DNA from: Prunus persica
Lineage: Eukaryota > Streptophyta > Magnoliopsida > Rosales > Rosaceae
Length of the DNA: 64,000 nt
Direction: 5' to 3'
Assembly (NCBI RefSeq): GCF_000346465.2
Contig: NC_034011.1
Location: 24,735,941-24,799,940 of the forward strand
Positions 47,709 to 58,063 of this stretch are shown here, piece after piece. Numbering within the stretch: the first letter of the stretch is position 1; each line of letters begins with the position of its first letter. A program made the position numbers and the translations under genes. The notes beneath the pieces are model-generated. The model had not been told where the DNA came from. It saw nothing but the letters and a program-made list of their open reading frames with translations, and made no database searches.

Positions 47709-49433
47709 TCATTCTGTGGACAATTTGGACCAAAGTTTGACCATAAAGAAAGCCGTTAGCACGATTACCATTACATAGATCCAAAAAGTTCTCTTCTTCA
47801 TCCTCCGGCCATTGATCTCCACCTCGTCTTGATATGTAGTTAGTGTCATTTCCACTCGGTTACCCGCCTGCAATGAACCAACATATAAATAATAAATCAT
47901 CTCATATCATTCCAAATTATTAGTTCAGGTGGATTACATATGCAAGCAAAGATGTTAGAGTATGTTATACCCACCGGGCGATATGGATCGTGTTGGGGAA
48001 TAAATTCAGGCCATAAACGGCCGAAGAACCCTTGATCTTCCTGCACCAAAACACACACACACACACACAAAGTTATATATATATATATATATATATAAAC
48101 ACCACACAGAGGGAACTCATAATTTGATCAGACATATAATCAAATGTGAAGAATAGGGAATGAATATATGGATGAGATTTGAAGTATATTCACCACATAA
48201 GGAGGGTCGAAACGAGGGTTCAAATGAGGGTTGATTTGCTTGATGATGCTAATAGGGTACTTGATGGGCCCTCTTTTCCTTGGTGGATACCTTGAGCGAT
48301 AGATGCAAGTGCCACACTCACAAAAATATCCAGTGAACTCCAAATTATTGCCATTGCAAATTGGGCATTTCCCTAATGGTCCATAGAACAACAAGTCCTG
48401 GCTGCAACAAACAATTATAAGTTGGGGAAATCGACCAACCAAATAAAGGGTCCTTTGGTATCATATTCAAATAGGAAACTCAAAAATTTTGATTTTTCTT
48501 ACAAATCAGGAGTTCTTAAATCTATTTTTAAGATTCAAAAACTTGTTTGGTATGCAACTTAAAAACTGTTTTCAAATTTTAAAAATTCGAGAACTAATGG
48601 GTTGTTAGAAAAAAAAAAAACTGAAAAAACAGATGTTTTTTGTTTTTAATAAGTGAGGTCTTTTTTAGTTGTTGTTCTTGAGTTTGAGTTTTTAAAAATA
48701 GTGTTACCAAACAGGCTTTTTTTGTTTTGGACTCAAATTCTGTTTTTGAGTTTAAAAAGCTGGATTCAAGTTGAATACCAAACATGCCCTTAATTACTTC
48801 ATCATCGCGTCTAGGAATTAAAAATTGACTAACCATCTTTGGAGAAGAGCATCATTAGAGCCAGATAAGTCTTGGCCATTAGCTTCTAAAAATTTACGTA
48901 TTTGTTCCGTTGATAGTGTTGTCTTGACTGCTGCTTGAAATTCCTTAAATCTAACAGCTATGTCTTCTTTATAGAGGTCAAGTTTGTCAATCACGGCATG
49001 TCGATTCACCTGATCGTGAGAAACATCGAGAGAACATGAAAGAGAGAAATAGAAAGATTTAGTAGGGTTTAGAGTTTTTAAAGACAAGTTTGATAGTTAT
49101 TCATAGAATGCAACAAATTTTAACTTTTAGTAGTATTGAAATATCGTATATTTTTAAAAGATAAAGTATTATTATGCAAGTTAAAATTCAGACGCTATAT
49201 ACATATATTGACCTAAATCATTCAACTATAGCCAAAAGCATAACAATTCAATGCAAAGGCCAAGACCGTATGAGACCAATATATATACCATGAAATTTAC
49301 CTTGTATATAAGATCACAAATAACAACCTTGAAACAAATATATATGGATTCAATTAACCATATGAAAAAAGAAAATAAAAATCGGAGTTCATACCGTAGT
49401 TCTTGCTCTTCCATCTCTCATGTCTAATGCCAT
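47709..49433 (-). CDS. Small PARP3-derived PADR1 zinc-fold protein with C-terminal membrane segment
   Basis: Five exons, 49433-49395, 49009-48834, 48401-48194, 48040-47975 and 47867-47709, join in frame with GT-AG sites to give 215 residues. Residues about 34-115 match the PADR1 domain of plant PARP3: FKEFQAAVKTTLSTEQIRKF, LEANGQDLSGS, LLQRCQDLLFYGPLGKCPIC and then PPRKRGPIKYP. Zinc-ligand candidates are C84, C87, C99 and C104 (C101 also). The usual loop between the third and fourth ligands (normally about nine residues with a SEW motif) is shortened. The BRCT, WGR and ADP-ribosyl transferase domains of PARP3 are all absent. Instead an unrelated segment ends in a hydrophobic stretch (FWIYVMVIVLTAFFMVKLW, about 191-209) near the C-terminus, like a tail anchor. 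I do not know a described protein of this design. It could be a chimeric new gene or a decaying one with luckily intact frame. Confidence 0.62.
48049..48096. repeat. (CA)n(TA)n microsatellite in an intron
   Basis: About ten CA units are followed, after a short gap, by about eleven TA units. It lies between exons 3 and 4 of the PADR1-like gene. Confidence 0.85.
48445..48791. mobile_element. MITE in the intron of the PADR1-like gene
   Basis: The ends are AAGGGTCCTTTGGTATCATATTC and, read from the right, AAGGGCATGTTTGGTATTC. The body contains inverted AAACTCAAAAA and TTTTTGAGTTT blocks. It is about 347 bp, non-coding, and sits between exons 2 and 3. Confidence 0.6.
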
Positions 49434-50598
49434 CGAAAACAGTAGAGTTTGTGTTCGCTAATATGGTTTGACCTGTCTTGGCAGTCGTTTTATTCTTCAA
49501 ATGTAACGGGTAACAAAAAATAAGTATCATATTCATATATAGAGAAGCAATTCCTACTTGTAACGGGTATGCTGTCTGTGCCAACAACCCAATAAGTAAT
49601 TGACATCTGGACAAAATAGTTCAAATCGGAAACGGAGTGTTATGCACCTTGACTGGGCAAGACCCGTACTTGCCGACAAGAATCTGAGTGAAAAAAGTTA
49701 GGGAGACTTTGGAAAAGCCTAAAGGAGAGAGAAAATTTTTAAAAGAAGCCAAAATAGACAAAGTTGCCCTTATTTTTTTTTTGATTTCCTAAGGAATCCT
49801 TTACATTTGCATGTCTTTGGTTTGAAAGTTGAGAGGTTTTTCTGTCTTTTTTGAAAAAGCTTTGGCTTTTTCCAAAAGTGAAAGTTTTTTTATGGGTAAA
49901 ACCTAAATTTACTAAAAAGTTAATAGCAACTGGTATGCCGTAGCATTAGTCAACGCGGCATGCCTTGTTTTGATTTTTTTGCCAGAATCCTTTTGAGTCC
50001 TTTTTTCTTATGTTTGATGGACTCTGTCTATGAATCCTTCAAGGACAAGGACGATTTCTCTACATGTGTTAGTGTTAGCACTGAGAAAACCTTCGGGGGG
50101 CATGCCAATGTTCAGAGATCTATATATGAACAATGATTTCTCTCTTCATGGTTGTAAATTCCTGCAAACTGGCCCTACCCACAGTGGCCTCACATCTCTG
50201 TTTGGACTCTTATCATCATAACTTATTCCTTTAAATGTTCCAAGTTTAGTTGTTACAAGTACATTTCAAACCCTTCTAAGAGAATGGATTCATCTTCATA
50301 GGAATCTTCGAATTTATCATATGAACCGCCTTTGGCTACCATTTTTTTCTCTTATTGTTCTTTCTTTTTGTGTAAAATTTGGATTTTATAAGTTAACTAT
50401 TGTGCAAGAATTCTAATAATTTGAGAAAATTTTGATAAAGCACATCAACATGTCACTTGGATTTGTGCAATAAAATAACTTCTCAAGTGAGTCAACGAAT
50501 TACTAGAATATTTTCATGATCACAAGTTTATTGATTCAATTTAGCACTCCGGACATAAATTTGTTTTAGTAAGGCTCCATAAACATAATATTTTAAAC
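49434..50598. other. Upstream region of the PADR1-like gene, no other gene
   Basis: The first few hundred bases are the putative promoter. ATGCCG and CGGCATG form an inverted pair at about 49930-49962. I see no coding exon. Confidence 0.4.
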
Positions 50599-51906
50599 AT
50601 ATAGCCGCATAGCTATACCCTTGAAATATCATAATCTGAATTTCTCTTTTTTAATTACTTTATTTAGTGGTTATGTTTTAATTATTATTTACTTAGTAAA
50701 TAATTAGTATTTTAAGTATTTTATTAAAGAAAAAAATTGAAAAAACCAATTACTATTCATTAAGTAATATATTTATGAAGTTAATTAAAATATTTAATAC
50801 TAATTATTCACAAAATAAATAATAATTACTAATGAAAGTAATTAAATAAGGATAAGATTTTATTGAATTACTCAAAAGAAAATTTAAAATACGAATTTAT
50901 TGACCTAAAGATACTAAGTTTATACTTATTATTTAAAAAAACCTCTCCCGACGAAGCTCATTGGCCAAGATCTATCCCAGCGTAATTTTGCCGAATTAGA
51001 CCTCTTCCTACGAAATTTTGTCGACAATGGACACTTTTGTCGAGAGAGGTCTACTCCGGCAAATAGTTGCCAGCATAGACTTGTGCCGACGAAATTCTTG
51101 CTCTTTTATATTTATTTATTATTTTTAAAATATAAAATTAGTTGCTTTCCTTTTATTTTTTGGGCAACTTCTTTAATTTAATATACCTCATTAAGTAATA
51201 TCTTAGCCTTTTTTTAATTACTTTAATTAATAATTATATTATTATTATTTCTTTAGTGAATATTTAAATAAATAAATTCATAAATTAATAAATAGTAATT
51301 AATTATTTTGTGGACTTTATTTTTTATTTTTCTATATTAAATAATAATAAAAACATAATATTCAAACATAGATGCACTGCTATACTGTTTAAATATTCGA
51401 ATATATTTAGAAAATATGACAAAGGGCACTTAAAGAGATAAGCAACGTCATTATATCACTTCTCATACACATGCAACACACAAACAAGGCATAAATTTTC
51501 TCTCAACCCTAAGCGCACATAGAGGAACAAAGCTAGAACGTAAATACATATGATGTCTATTTAATTCATTATCTCAAGGCTCAGCTTTGCTACAAAGAAA
51601 TCCAGATTTTTATTGTTATATTTAAAGAGTATTGCCAAGCGGCTATACTTGTAAAATAGAATATTTAAAAGTCTAGCCGCACGGCTATACTCCATAAATA
51701 GAATATTTTAAAAGAGAGTATCGCCGAGCTGTGTTACTCCATAAAAATAATATTTTAAAGTACTCTATAAAAAGAATATTTTAAAGGTATAGCCGGGCGG
51801 CGATACTCCATAAACATAATATTTTAAAAGAGATATTTTAAAAGTATAGCCGCGGGGCTATACGCTATAAATAGAATATTTTAAGAGCACAGCAGCACGG
51901 CTATTC
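50599..51906. repeat. Palindrome block, left (seven units)
   Basis: Imperfect copies of a palindrome of about 20 bp, consensus GTATAGCCGNNCGGCTATAC, occur at 50599-50618, 51632-51648, 51671-51690, 51718-51737, 51786-51806, 51843-51863 and 51886-51906. From 51632 on they are spaced about 40-70 bp apart by a recurrent AT-rich spacer (CTCCATAAA then AATATTTTAAAA). Substitutions are often on one arm only, so the symmetry has decayed. The block ends within about 6 bp of the broken end of the EDR2_C copy. Confidence 0.8.
50947..51106 (+). repeat. GACGAAAT/CGTCGG repeat, copy R1
   Basis: This block has CCCGACGAA, GTCGAGAGAGGTCTACTCCG, GTTGCCAGCATAGACTTGTG and CCGACGAAATTC. It matches the block at 56357-56470 in the same orientation and the block at 63916-64000 in the opposite orientation. 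The AT-rich DNA after it (ATTAAGTAATATCTTAG near 51190) also recurs near 63140, so these are copies of one larger element. Confidence 0.7.
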
Positions 51907-51911
51907 CGTTT

Positions 51912-54576
51912 GCGAATCCTTTAACTTTTTCCGTCTCATCGTCAACCATTTTCTAAAAGCATCATTCAAATATATCAACAGACTGAATGTTCCAATAGAA
52001 CATAAGATCACATTTCCATCAGGGAGAGTACATCAGAATAAAGTACACGCCTATCCAAATGGATGAAGTTGCATACAAAATGAAGTTACCTTGATGCTGT
52101 CTTGGAATTGAGGAGAGATGTCTTTATCAAAATTCTCAGAAACTTTGAAATACATTACAAGACTCATCTCCTCTCCATCACTATCACGAAGAAACATTGC
52201 AGCAGGATAAGTAGGCAACTGCAACAAGGCGTAGAGAAATATCATTAGATATTACCAAAATATAACATACAAAACATAACAAGATAAATCAATTCTGAAA
52301 AAAATACATGTATGTTTACAATGAACACTTTCCCATTTGCTTTCACTTTGAGAAGCTCAAGATGCTGGGCAATGTGATGTATCTTTTTGGGGCATACAAA
52401 CACATCAACACCTATTGGAGTATATGGACTGTAGTTCGGAGCAGTTGACTTTCGTAATCTCTGGATGGTAGACCAACAGAAAATAATATTATCATTAGCA
52501 AGGCAGAACAGAGTAATTAGTTGCAAATGTCTAAATTCAGTTAAGGTTGGTTTTGACAAAAGAAAAAACCAAAGTCATACTTGAAATAGTTCTCACCACC
52601 GAATTTAAAAGTTGAGGGTGGAATCTCAGACCAAGATCCTGAAGTCGGCATCTCTACTTTACAAAATGGAATGATATATCCTGGTCTAGGCCAATACAGA
52701 AACCTTTTTGATTGACCTCTGGATATATCATTGAAATGTTCAGTAATATACACGTACATCAATCCCAATATTCTAAGTTTTCTTTCTATTCAAAGAAAAT
52801 TGAATTATTTGAATACTTACATTGTTCAATGGTTTCTTCTGCATCACTGGCTCTCCTTTTAAAAGAAAGTCTGAAAACGGCTAATGGCTTTCTCTGGGAC
52901 TGCAGAACCAAACTCTCTGCACTTAGGATCTTATCGTTGAAACTTACATAAGGTACCAATTGAGATAAGCCGGATTTCAGGGCATTGTCTTGAATTTTTT
53001 CATTAGAATCACGTCCATCCTCTATAAGTCCTTTAAAGCTTCCATAAGAGTGATCTAATATATTCTTCCTCTTACTGCAAACTTCATCAGCCTTCCCTAG
53101 GCGAGAAAGCTCATAGCCCTGGGTACTAATAAGCGAAAACTGATTTGATTCCCTGCGCTCATCTTTGCCTGTGATTTTATCTGATTTACCTCCATCTATT
53201 TTCATATAGCTTTGGTATTCTTCATACTTACACCCATTATCAACAAAGCGAGCAGATCTTTCGTACTGAAGTACTTGGCCACTTGAGATATTCCCAACTG
53301 GATTGCTTGCTAATGGAAAACCATCTGTAGAATAAGAGATGAAAATTAAGAAAACAAAACAAAAACCTTTTCCAATAAGTAGCTCGAGAAAAATTACTTC
53401 ATCAATCAAACAACACCACAAGGCTTTCATTCTGTAATATGTAGTTACAGGCTGATGGCCAATACCTCCATGTATACTGATAAAGTCATCATCCGAGTCA
53501 GACTCCAGAATACTCACTGAGTCAGCTTCCTCTTGGCAAATTACTACAAATGAATAACTTTCAAAATATGGGATTCAAGAGCTACGAATTTTCTTGTCAG
53601 CACTATTGGTTGAAATTGAAAGATAATTGAAATCTGATGAAAGAAAGCACACACCATTCAAATCATATTGACTGTGGTGCCATTGCAGCTGGGTGAGATG
53701 GAATGTTGAATTAGGAACCTTAGATCTTCTGTGAGTAGTTGTTGCACCATTCTCAAAGTCCACATAAACAAACTCACTGACAGCATAGTCACTCATGCAA
53801 TCTCCTGCATCGCTATTTATTTTCTTGAAACTGGTATTTCTTTTCTTGGTACTATCTGAAGCAGAGCAGGTTGCCTTTTTATGGCGTTTGATGACCTGCT
53901 GACAGTGTTTTTTCCGTGATTTAATTGTTTTGGATGGGGTTGACATGCAACCAGCCATTGTAGCTTTTAAATCATGCAAGTCCCAACTACAACGATGCCT
54001 TCATCAAGTCCTCTCCAACATGTGTGCCTACAAATGAAACAAAATACATCAGAGAAGATTAAAGGATTTCTGGAAAGCAGTTTCTATGATCACAAATAAT
54101 CATGAAAACGCAATCAATTCTTTCATCATGAGACTATTTCAGTAATTGATGGCTCAAACGCTAGACCAGTTAACCAACTTAACACTTGGAAATTATTAGA
54201 ATCAAACAGATGACACACAGAGGTCTCTATGTTTAATGAGTATGGTGGCACTATCAGAAAGCACCTTGGTTAGAAGCGACTGGTGACTTGAAGCACTACA
54301 CTAGTTATTCAATCAATTTGTAGATGAAATTTGTGGAATCATCGTAAAAATCAAATGTCTGATTCAACCTTCTCAAACAAAGTGGGATGTCTCTTTCCCA
54401 GTCCCAAACAAAGTGGGATGTCTCTTTCCCAGTCCCATAGATAAGCCACTTATCTATCTTAAGCTCCAAATCTTTACTTCTGGCTCACTAGAACCTAAAC
54501 ATGACCAGAAAACAAAAAGACAGTACAGATACCTCAAGAACAACTCAACAAAACCTTAGTCCCTGTACTTGCTATT
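51912..54576 (-). pseudogene. Truncated duplicate of the EDR2_C gene
   Basis: This block aligns with 37961-40614 over introns and exons. It keeps the equivalent of exons 1-6 and is cut off inside exon 7 (after VKGFA), so the final EDR2_C exons are missing. The start (53958) reads [10 protein letters not shown]: Gly2 is now Ala, which destroys the myristoylation site. A 6-bp deletion removes Trp-Phe from EEAWFDSV. A one-base deletion at the head of the exon near 52455-52463 shifts the frame to an early stop. A 9-bp deletion follows, and the donor of that exon is changed from CAG/GTAA to CATGTATT. It should not make a working protein. Confidence 0.9.
54375..54436. repeat. Perfect 31-bp tandem duplication
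   Basis: The unit begins AAACAAAGTGGGATGTCTC and occurs twice head-to-tail (54375-54405 and 54406-54436). The parental locus near 40445 has only one copy, so this arose after the duplication. Confidence 0.85.
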
Positions 54577-54630
54577 ATCTATATTAACCCCTAAATCTTT
54601 AGTTCTTACTCAGGTTTAATTAATTAGTAC

Positions 54631-55035
54631 CTTTCTCTTAAGTAGTTGGTATTTGCAAAGTAAATGGGAGCATCAATCTCAAGTATGAGAATTCCAGGAA
54701 CATTGCTTGCATTGGGATACTGCTCAACATTTCTGCAAACCATGGAATTTGGAAGGTTTCCTTGAACAAAAGTCCTTGGCCTTGTCACAAACAAAAGTAC
54801 CCTGATCACAGATATTGCAACCTATACAGAAGAAAAAAGAAATATTAGTTCTAATGCGTAGTTTTAAGTTGTTAGATAAAGTCTTACCATCACACACAAT
54901 AATGATGCGTACCGCTAAGACTAGTCCAATTTCAGTGCTGCCAAAAACGACGCCGATATAGGCACTCATGCATACAACAAAGTCAAACTTGTCAACCTTC
55001 CAAAGGTGAATTGCGGCTTCATAGTCTATGACAAC
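54631..55035 (-). pseudogene. Two-exon fragment of an SULTR3-type sulfate transporter
   Basis: The exon at 55035-54913 encodes DYEAAIHLWKVDKFDFVVC and YIGVVFGSTEIGLVLA. The exon at 54821-54631 encodes VAISVIRVLLFVTRPRTFVQ and, after a few residues, ILILEIDAPIYFANTNYLRE. These are the last membrane helices and the start of the STAS domain of plant group 3 sulfate transporters. Both exons keep open frames and GT-AG borders, but the rest of the roughly 650-residue transporter is absent. The fragment abuts the EDR2_C copy on the same strand. Confidence 0.82.
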
Positions 55036-55334
55036 AAGCAAGGCCCGACTATGTGTTTCTGTGTCTGTATATTCCCTAAGTCTGATTCAGTAAGGATTTC
55101 CAACTACTCATCCAACTTAGGCCAAACTAGATTCTTAACAATTACACACTACTTTTACAGGCTAAAATCTCTATTGCTCCCTCTAGTAATAACTTTTCGA
55201 CCATATCTTTCTCTTTTCAGGATGCAAAACACATAATCAAAAGCCAATTTTCGTATAGCGGCCATCAGAAACTGAAGTGATTTCATAATTGAGCTAAAGT
55301 CAGAAGAAAAAAAGAAAGAAAAAAAAAAAAAAAG

Positions 55335-55380
55335 GACCCGCCTAGACCCGCCTAGGCGGCCGCCTAACGCTTAGGCCCAT
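55335..55380. repeat. GC-rich GGCCTAGGCGG-family repeat with poly-A side
   Basis: It has GACCCGCCTAG twice and CGCCTAGGCGGCCGCC, following an A-rich tract at about 55308-55334. It is in inverted orientation relative to the copies at 22353 and 61701. Confidence 0.7.
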
Positions 55381-55624
55381 TTGTCCAACAGCCTAACTAA
55401 ACAAAAGCAGAGTTTATAGGTTTTGAGCTCTAATTATGACCATCATTACAGAATTTAACATTACAGAACAAAATCCACCACCTGTTCTAGATGTCTGTGC
55501 ATCATAGATTTTTTTCCAAAATAAAAAAAATACAAAGATAATTTAGTTAAAACTACAAGTAATCCGAATGCATTCAACTAAAAAGCAGGAAGCATAGTAA
55601 TTGGAGACTGAGCTTAGTGAAAAG

Positions 55625-55755
55625 AAAAACCTTGGGTTGAAGAAACTATCCCACCAGTCAAAGTCTGCAGCTTTAGGCTCGACTGGAACCAAGCTCAAGT
55701 TTTTCTTCAATTTCCTATCTTTCTTGCTTTTCTTTTATTTCTTGGGAGGAGCCAT
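55625..55755 (-). pseudogene. Fragment of an unrecognised gene (possibly ALP1/Harbinger-nuclease-like N-terminus)
   Basis: On the minus strand from 55755 it reads MAPPKK, an in-frame TAA, then KKSKKDRKLKKN and PKAADFDWWDSFF. A basic start followed by DWWDSF is reminiscent of the N-terminus of ALP1/HARBI1-like domesticated nucleases. The match is too short to be sure. The stop codon and the lack of downstream exons make it a relic. Confidence 0.3.
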
Positions 55756-55915
55756 GAGAGCTCGAATGAGGAATTGCCCACCTTTTTTTTGGCCTTGAAC
55801 TTGAAGACTTTGATGGGAAGTGATTCAGTGAAGCGAGCCAGGCAGCGAGGGAAATGTAAAGCTTGTATTAGCCTTTTTTTGGCCCTTTTTTTACATTTTT
55901 TTTCCTAATAAATAT

Positions 55916-56014
55916 TATAGCCGCGCGGCTATACTATTATATTTAAATGGTATAGCCGATTGGCTGTACTCTTTTAATATAATATATTTAAAAGGTATAG
56001 CCGTGCTGCCATAC
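55916..56014. repeat. Palindrome block, middle (three units)
   Basis: Units lie at 55916-55934 (an uninterrupted TATAGCCGCGCGGCTATA core), 55949-55969 and 55994-56014, about 45 bp apart. The sequence is the same as in the left block. Confidence 0.8.
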
Positions 56015-56064
56015 TGGCATCTTTTTTTTTTTAAATTTTAATTCCCCCTGATTTTCGTTTATCA

Positions 56065-56174
56065 AGGCTACAAGCTCAGTTGGCTGCCTATATTCCAGTT
56101 GTCATCTCTTTGAAGGAGTGTACAACAGCACTTGAGAAGCATGTGCTTGCAGCAGACGCCACATCTCATAAAAG
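56065..56174 (+). other. Exon-like fragment, family not recognised
   Basis: An open frame LQAQLAAYIPVVISLKEC, then TTALEKHVLAADATSHK, follows an AG and ends at AG/GTAATC. It looks like one coding exon of a helical or coiled-coil protein. No neighbouring exon was found, so it is probably a captured piece. Confidence 0.35.
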
Positions 56175-56356
56175 GTAATCTCCATACATTCCCTCTGCAA
56201 TGGGAAAATCATCTAGACATGCACCCATGAGTTCTCACTAATGCAATTATGTTCTTTCCTTCAATGCCATCGTGTATGGTCTTCTAGCCAGGAAGTCTTT
56301 TGAAAGACTTGCCTTTTATATTAGATGAATTGCGGAGCCAGTATTTGAATATTCTC

Positions 56357-56470
56357 CTGATGAAATTTCGTCGGCAGAGGTAACTTTTGTCGGGAGATGT
56401 CTAATCCGACAAATACTTGCCGGTATAGACCTGTGCTGACGAAACTTCGTCGAGAGAGGGGTTTTCTTAG
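56357..56470 (+). repeat. GACGAAAT/CGTCGG repeat, copy R2
   Basis: It contains TGATGAAATTTCGTCGGCAG, TTTTGTCGGGAGATGTCTAA and TTGCCGGTATAGACCTGTG, the same order and strand as copy R1. Confidence 0.7.
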
Positions 56471-56543
56471 TTTGCTGGTATAGCTGGGCGGCTATACGTT
56501 AAAATATTCTTTTTTGGGGTATAGCCGTACGGCTATACTCTTA

Positions 56544-56923
56544 GGGCTCGTTTGGTACACAAGACTGTCTTGGCATGGACTATGCTTAGGGACTGGCTTG
56601 GCTTGGCTTGGCTTGGTCTAAGTTGGATAACACTTATCCTGCGTTTGGTGTATGCTTGGATTAGGAGTATAACTTTTTATTTTTTCAAAAATATCTATAT
56701 ATATGTATATATGTATTTTATAATATATATAATATATATGTATATACATGTATATAAGTATATTATAATAATATTATATATTTTAAATAATATAAACGTA
56801 CATACATATATATAAGTGTATATAGGTGTATATATGTATATTATAATATACATGGGTATAATACATATACATATATTTATATATATGTATGTATATTATA
56901 ATATATAATATATATGGGTATGT

Positions 56924-56966
<43 letters not shown>

Positions 56967-58028
56967 TACATGTATATATGTGTATATATGTATATTATAT
57001 ATGTATGTATATATACATATATATTATATATATTATAAAATACATATGTATATATAATATATGTATAATATATGTATATATATTATATATTATAATATAC
57101 ATATATATACGCATATACATGTATATAATATATGTGTATATAGGTGTATCTATATATTATAATATATACATGGGTATAATACATATACATATACATATGT
57201 ATATTATAATAGATAATATATATGAGTATGTTATAATAATAATATACATGTATATACGTGTATATATGTATATTATAATATATATATACATATAATGTAT
57301 ATGTCTATATACGTGTGTATATGTATATTATAATACATACATGGGTATAATATATACACATATATGTATATATACTTATATATATGTATTATAATAATAT
57401 ATATTACATATATACATGTATGCTATTATTATAATATTAATATGCATGTGTGTATGGGTATATTATAATAATAATATACGTGTATATATCTATATGTATT
57501 TATATATTATATATGTATATATATGTGTTTATATATATACATGTATATACGTGTATATATGTACATTAATATATAATATAATATATATTACATATATACA
57601 TGTATACATGTATGCTATTATTATAATATTAATATGTATGTGTATATGAGTATATTATAATAATAATATATGTGTATATATCTATATGTATTTATATATA
57701 TATTATATGTATATATGTGTATATATATACTTGTATATGTGTATATACATGTATATATGTACATTATAGTATATGTGTATGTAATAATAATAATAATAGT
57801 AATATATGTTATTAGTATTACAATATAATATATGCATCTCATACATTGGTAAACATAGGACTAGCTAATCCTTCCTTTCTACATGGGATTAGTAGTCCCC
57901 TCCTAAGGAGGTGTTTTTGGTGGACCCGGTATTAGCAATCCCATCTAAGACTAGAATTAAATGAAACAAACATGGTACTAAATTTAGTCCAAGCCAGTCC
58001 AAGCCAAGCCTGTGTACCAAACGACCCC
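56544..58028. mobile_element. PIF/Harbinger-like (Tourist-type) element, TTA target duplication
   Basis: The ends are GGGCTCGTTTGGTACAC and, read from the right, GGGGTCGTTTGGTACAC (16 of 17 match). TTA flanks each end (56541-56543 and 58029-58031). The three-base TTA duplication and GG-start ends fit PIF/Harbinger MITEs. Subterminal GGCTTGG and AGTCCAAGCC repeats pair. The 1485-bp length is due to a large TA-rich core, and there is no transposase. Confidence 0.85.
56695..57840. repeat. TA-rich core, expanded microsatellite/minisatellite
   Basis: It is almost entirely TATATG, TATA and TAATAA motifs, including an (ATA/TAA)n run at about 56930-56964. A longer unit containing TGCTATTATTATAATATTAA appears twice (near 57420 and 57612), suggesting a higher-order repeat of about 190 bp. 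Open frames here are low-complexity artefacts rich in Ile, Tyr and Met. Confidence 0.85.
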
Positions 58029-58063
58029 TTAAGATATTATACTTCTGGAGTATAGCCGTCCGG

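Noticed and set aside
56552..57842. Open frames of 60-105 codons in the TA-rich tract
   Set aside because: They are pure low-complexity Ile/Tyr/Met translations of TATATG repeats.
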